DNA of 64,000 bases, from contig NZ_SDVB01000311.1 in the NCBI RefSeq assembly GCF_004137355.1, positions 372,001 to 436,000 of the forward strand, written 5' to 3'. This stretch comes from Ciceribacter ferrooxidans (GTDB lineage Bacteria > Pseudomonadota > Alphaproteobacteria > Rhizobiales > Rhizobiaceae). Under the pieces are notes generated by a model. It saw nothing but the letters and a program-made list of their open reading frames with translations. It did no database searches and had not been told where the DNA came from. Position numbers and translations under genes: made by a program. Below are positions 61,254 through 64,000 of this stretch, piece by piece; position 1 is the first letter of the stretch; each line of letters opens with the position of its first letter.

Positions 61254-62591
61254 TCATTTTGTGGCTGCGGTGTCCATCAGGCGCCGCGGCCAGACGATCG
61301 AAATCCGGGCACCCGGCTGGTCGCTTCGATTTTCGAAGCGTAATTTCGCGCCGGAGCGCTCCAGCAGCGTTTTGGCGATGAAGAGGCCGAGGCCGAGGCC
61401 GCCGGCGCGATTTTCCCGCGCTCGGCTGCTGACATATGGTTCTCCGATCCGCTGCAGAATGTCCTGTGAGAAGCCTTGACCGTCGTCCTCGATCACGATC
61501 GTCACCTTGTCGCTGTCGTGACCGACGGTCACCGTGACCTTGCTTCGAGCGAAATCGAGGGCGTTCTCGACCAGATTGCCGAGACCGTAGAGAATTCCGG
61601 CATTGCGTAAGCCGACCGGCTCTGTTGCGCGTTCGGCTTTTTCGACGAGTTCGAGCTTGATTCCGAACTCGCGGTGAGGCGCCAGGACCTCTTCGATCAT
61701 GGAGGACAGGGGAAGGCGGCTCATGTGCGCCTCGTTTGCCGAGGGCAGCGTCGTCAGGCGTCGCAGGATATCGCGGCAGCGTTCGCTCTGGCTCCGGAGC
61801 AGATGGACATCCTCGCCAAATCGTTCGTCTTCGCCGAGCTCTTTTTCCATCTCTCGCGCAACGACGCTTATGGTCGCAAGCGGTGTGCCGAGTTCGTGCG
61901 CAGCGGCGGCGGCCAGACCGTCCAGCTGGGAAAGGTGCTTTTCCCATTGCAGGACGAGCTCCGTCGCGGAAAGCGCATCGGCGAGCAAGGAGGCTTCCTG
62001 GGAAACACGATAGGCGTAAAAGGCCGCAAAGCCCATCATCGAGACGATGCCGAACCAGGTTCCGACCTGCATCACCGGCAGGATTTTCAGTGTCTCGCCC
62101 GGGTACCACGGAAGCGGATAGGGCGAAAAGGCGAGAGCGGTAATGGTCGCCATGGCGAGCGTCAAAAGCGCGAGAGAGTGCCTTGGCGGCTGCGACGCGA
62201 ATGAGATGATGACAGGCACACAGATCAAGGGGGAGAAGGGGTTTGCCAGACCTCCGGTGATGAAGAGAAGCGCGCCGAGTTGCAGGAGGTCGAGGCCGAG
62301 CACCGCGAATGCAGAGAGCGGCTCCAACCGGTGGGTCGAAGGGAAAGCGGCGGCCAGCAAGGCGTTGGCCACGGCGAGTGCACCGATCAGCAGTACGCAA
62401 GCGAGCACAGGTAACGGAAACTGCAGCCAGAAAGCGACGATGAGCACGGTAACGGTCTGCCCCAGCACGGCGACCCACCGCAGCCGCACGAGCGTTTGCA
62501 GCCGCAGCCGTCGGCTGGACGGCGCCATTAGGGTTTCGATGTCAGCCCCGACCATTTTCTTCGCCCTCGGTTTCTCGTCTTTGTCGTTCAT
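61254..62591 (-). CDS. actS: ActS/RegB-type redox-sensing histidine kinase
   Basis: Membrane sensor kinase, 445 residues, six hydrophobic segments between about 35 and 195. The quinone-binding motif GGLANPFS lies in the sensor, H-box AAAAHELGTPLATI with His232, and SERCRDIL carries Cys272, the position of the redox cysteine of Rhodobacter RegB. HATPase motifs (NLVENALDFA, DDGQGF, GLGLGLFIAK) are intact. ATG 62591; hrpB ends four bases upstream. Confidence 0.94.
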   Translation of the reverse strand: MNDKDEKPRAKKMVGADIETLMAPSSRRLRLQTLVRLRWVAVLGQTVTVLIVAFWLQFPLPVLACVLLIGALAVANALLAAAFPSTHRLEPLSAFAVLGLDLLQLGALLFITGGLANPFSPLICVPVIISFASQPPRHSLALLTLAMATITALAFSPYPLPWYPGETLKILPVMQVGTWFGIVSMMGFAAFYAYRVSQEASLLADALSATELVLQWEKHLSQLDGLAAAAAHELGTPLATISVVAREMEKELGEDERFGEDVHLLRSQSERCRDILRRLTTLPSANEAHMSRLPLSSMIEEVLAPHREFGIKLELVEKAERATEPVGLRNAGILYGLGNLVENALDFARSKVTVTVGHDSDKVTIVIEDDGQGFSQDILQRIGEPYVSSRARENRAGGLGLGLFIAKTLLERSGAKLRFENRSDQPGARISIVWPRRLMDTAATK

Positions 62592-62594
62592 GCT

Positions 62595-64000
62595 CTACGT
62601 ACCACGGGGTTTTGCCCGTGTCGTTGCCTCTGCCTCCTCGGGGTTCTCCGGCCAAGGATGCTTTGGATAGCGGCCTCGCATATCGGCGCGCACGTCCTTC
62701 CATGAGCCGGCCCAGAACCCCGGCAAGTCGCGGGTCGTCTGGATCGGTCTGTGTGCAGGAGAAGTCAGCTCGAGCAATAACGGCAGCTTGCCGCCGATCG
62801 TGGGGTGCTGGCGAAGCCCGAAAAGCTCCTGGACGCGCAGCGATGCTTTCGGTTCGTCACCGTCGTAATGAATCGGGTGGTTCTGTCCGGTCGGCGCGCG
62901 AAAATGCGTCGGCGCCAGTCGATCGAGGTCACGCAGCATGCCATGCGGGACCAATGTACGCAGGCCCTCGGTCAGGCCGCCGGGATCGATCTGATCGAGA
63001 CCGAGCACGCCGCGCTGGAAAGGCGTGAACCATTCATCGAGCCGCGCCGCCAGCGCGTCATCGCCGACATCCGGCCACGGCTCCCCTAATGTCCGATGCA
63101 GAAAGCCGATCCTTTGGCGCAACTGCGCGCCTTCCTTCGAGAAGGGAAGGGCGTTGATTCCGGTTTGCCGCACGCCGGCGGCGAGGGCATCGGCCGCCGC
63201 TTCGCCCGAAGGCTTCGGTAAGGGTGACTCCTCCAGGAGGATCGCGCCAAGTCGAACGACCCGTCGGGCGCGAACCTTGCCGCTCCCAGCATCGAAGAAG
63301 CATTCCTGGCTGCGTCTGATTGTGTCCGCGAGTTGCTCCTCGACGTCGGCACGGCTGACCTGTGCCGCGGCGAGAACTCGTCCCTGTGCCGCCCGTCCCG
63401 TAAGATCGGCGATGACCAGCATTTGCGCGCCCGCAAGTCCTTCGGTATCCGGGATTTCCGCCCCGCGCCCGTTCGTCATGACGAAGCGGCCACGCCCGCC
63501 ACGCTGCAGGGCCACGCGGTCAGGAAAGGCGTGGAGTAACAGCTGACCGGCGGTCGCGGGAGTATCGGCGCGCGCTTTGCCACCGATGTTCCCCGCGATC
63601 CGGGTTGCGAGCTTTCGTGCTGCCGTGGCACGTGTTCCACCATCCGCGGCAAACCCGCGCAAACGTTCATCGAGGTCGATGCCGGCTCCGCCGAGTCCCT
63701 GTTCGGTGAGAAGAACCGCAAGCATAGCCGCCTGAAGGGCGCGCCCGCTGGCGGCGGCCGCAATCACCATTGCCGCGAGGCGCGGTGGCAGACCGATTTC
63801 ACGCATCGTCCGCCCCTTCGCCGTCAATCGTCCCTGCTGATCAAGCGCTTCGAGCAGGGTCAGCATCGTGCGTGCTTCCTGGAGAGCGGCAGTCGGAGGA
63901 GGGTCGAGGAAGGACAGCATGGCGGGGTCTTGGACGCCCCAGTGTATCATGTCGAGAAGGAAGCCAGAGAGATCGCTTGCCAGAATTTCCGGCGGAGTGA
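62595..64000 (-). CDS. hrpB: ATP-dependent helicase HrpB (C-terminal part, cut by window edge)
   Basis: C-terminal portion of a DEAH-box helicase of the HrpB family. The coding frame stays open through the right edge (TPPEILASDLSGFLLDM continues into MIHWGVQDP), so the Met at 63950 is internal. Helicase-associated and HrpB_C domains: TAKGRTMREIGLPPRLA, LGEPWPDVGDDALAARL, and a C-terminal ending PAHRPIQTTRDLPGFW...RGRYPKHPWPENP typical of the family. The cellular function is poorly defined. Co-directional with actS. Confidence 0.93.
   Translation of the reverse strand, partial: TPPEILASDLSGFLLDMIHWGVQDPAMLSFLDPPPTAALQEARTMLTLLEALDQQGRLTAKGRTMREIGLPPRLAAMVIAAAASGRALQAAMLAVLLTEQGLGGAGIDLDERLRGFAADGGTRATAARKLATRIAGNIGGKARADTPATAGQLLLHAFPDRVALQRGGRGRFVMTNGRGAEIPDTEGLAGAQMLVIADLTGRAAQGRVLAAAQVSRADVEEQLADTIRRSQECFFDAGSGKVRARRVVRLGAILLEESPLPKPSGEAAADALAAGVRQTGINALPFSKEGAQLRQRIGFLHRTLGEPWPDVGDDALAARLDEWFTPFQRGVLGLDQIDPGGLTEGLRTLVPHGMLRDLDRLAPTHFRAPTGQNHPIHYDGDEPKASLRVQELFGLRQHPTIGGKLPLLLELTSPAHRPIQTTRDLPGFWAGSWKDVRADMRGRYPKHPWPENPEEAEATTRAKPRGT

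Overview
The window is about 64 kb of an alphaproteobacterial chromosome that spans the presumed replication origin. Gene content and order (parA-rsmG-mnmG-mnmE-rho-hemJ-hemE, then maf-aroE-coaE-dnaQ; chvG/chvI-pckA; an incomplete PTS with a short HprK; DivL; ActS/ActR; intracellular PHB depolymerase) point to Rhizobiaceae in the broad sense (Sinorhizobium/Rhizobium/Agrobacterium relatives). The genus cannot be fixed from the sequence alone. I see no tRNA, rRNA, insertion sequence, prophage, CRISPR array or clear pseudogene. This is dense core genome.

Layout. (1) 1-7229, all minus strand: parA (cut by the left edge), rsmG, mnmG, mnmE, rho, hemJ, hemE. (2) 7230-7630: gene-free, AT-rich stretch with DnaA boxes between hemE and the divergent PPSR-type kinase regulator. 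This is the best oriC candidate, and transcription direction flips here as expected at an origin. (3) 7631-11237, plus strand: PPSR, maf, aroE, coaE, dnaQ, closed by a bidirectional terminator facing secB. (4) 11305-15238: secB and fxsA (minus), then a tightly coupled plus-strand cluster Tim44-like/mltA/Smr/XRE. (5) gyrB, a convergent nitroreductase, phaZ, a DUF2852 protein, a YgjP-type metallopeptidase. (6) 21463-26512: trpF-trpB-trpA-accD-folC, closed by a bidirectional terminator facing trxA. (7) 26567-38521, minus: trxA; addA/addB; murU; a TsaE-AmgK fusion; divL. (8) 38720-44131, minus: ahcY, then HPr, EIIA-Man, HprK, ChvG, ChvI, with pckA divergent from chvI. (9) arfB, alkB (plus); coaA-hisE-hisF-hisA-hisH-hisB (minus); hslV-hslU, a DUF1402 protein, a HyuA-like protein, glcB (plus). 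(10) L,D-transpeptidase (minus), mmcB (plus), actR, actS and the C-terminal part of hrpB (minus, cut by the right edge).

Themes. Four near-perfect 16-bp parS-like sites lie at 815, 2784, 9084 and 17849, around parA and the origin. One is inside the rsmG reading frame, one overlaps the mnmE stop, one straddles the maf/aroE overlap, and one is built into a hairpin between convergent gyrB and nitroreductase genes. DivL carries Tyr in place of the phosphoacceptor His. The murU and tsaE-amgK genes put peptidoglycan-sugar recycling and tRNA t6A modification into one transcription unit. ChvG/ChvI, HprK, EIIA and HPr form one run next to pckA, linking envelope/acid sensing with carbon control. A perfect 11-bp inverted repeat upstream of ahcY looks like an operator for SAH/methionine control.

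All assignments come from reading the sequence and from knowledge of the families; no database search was run.
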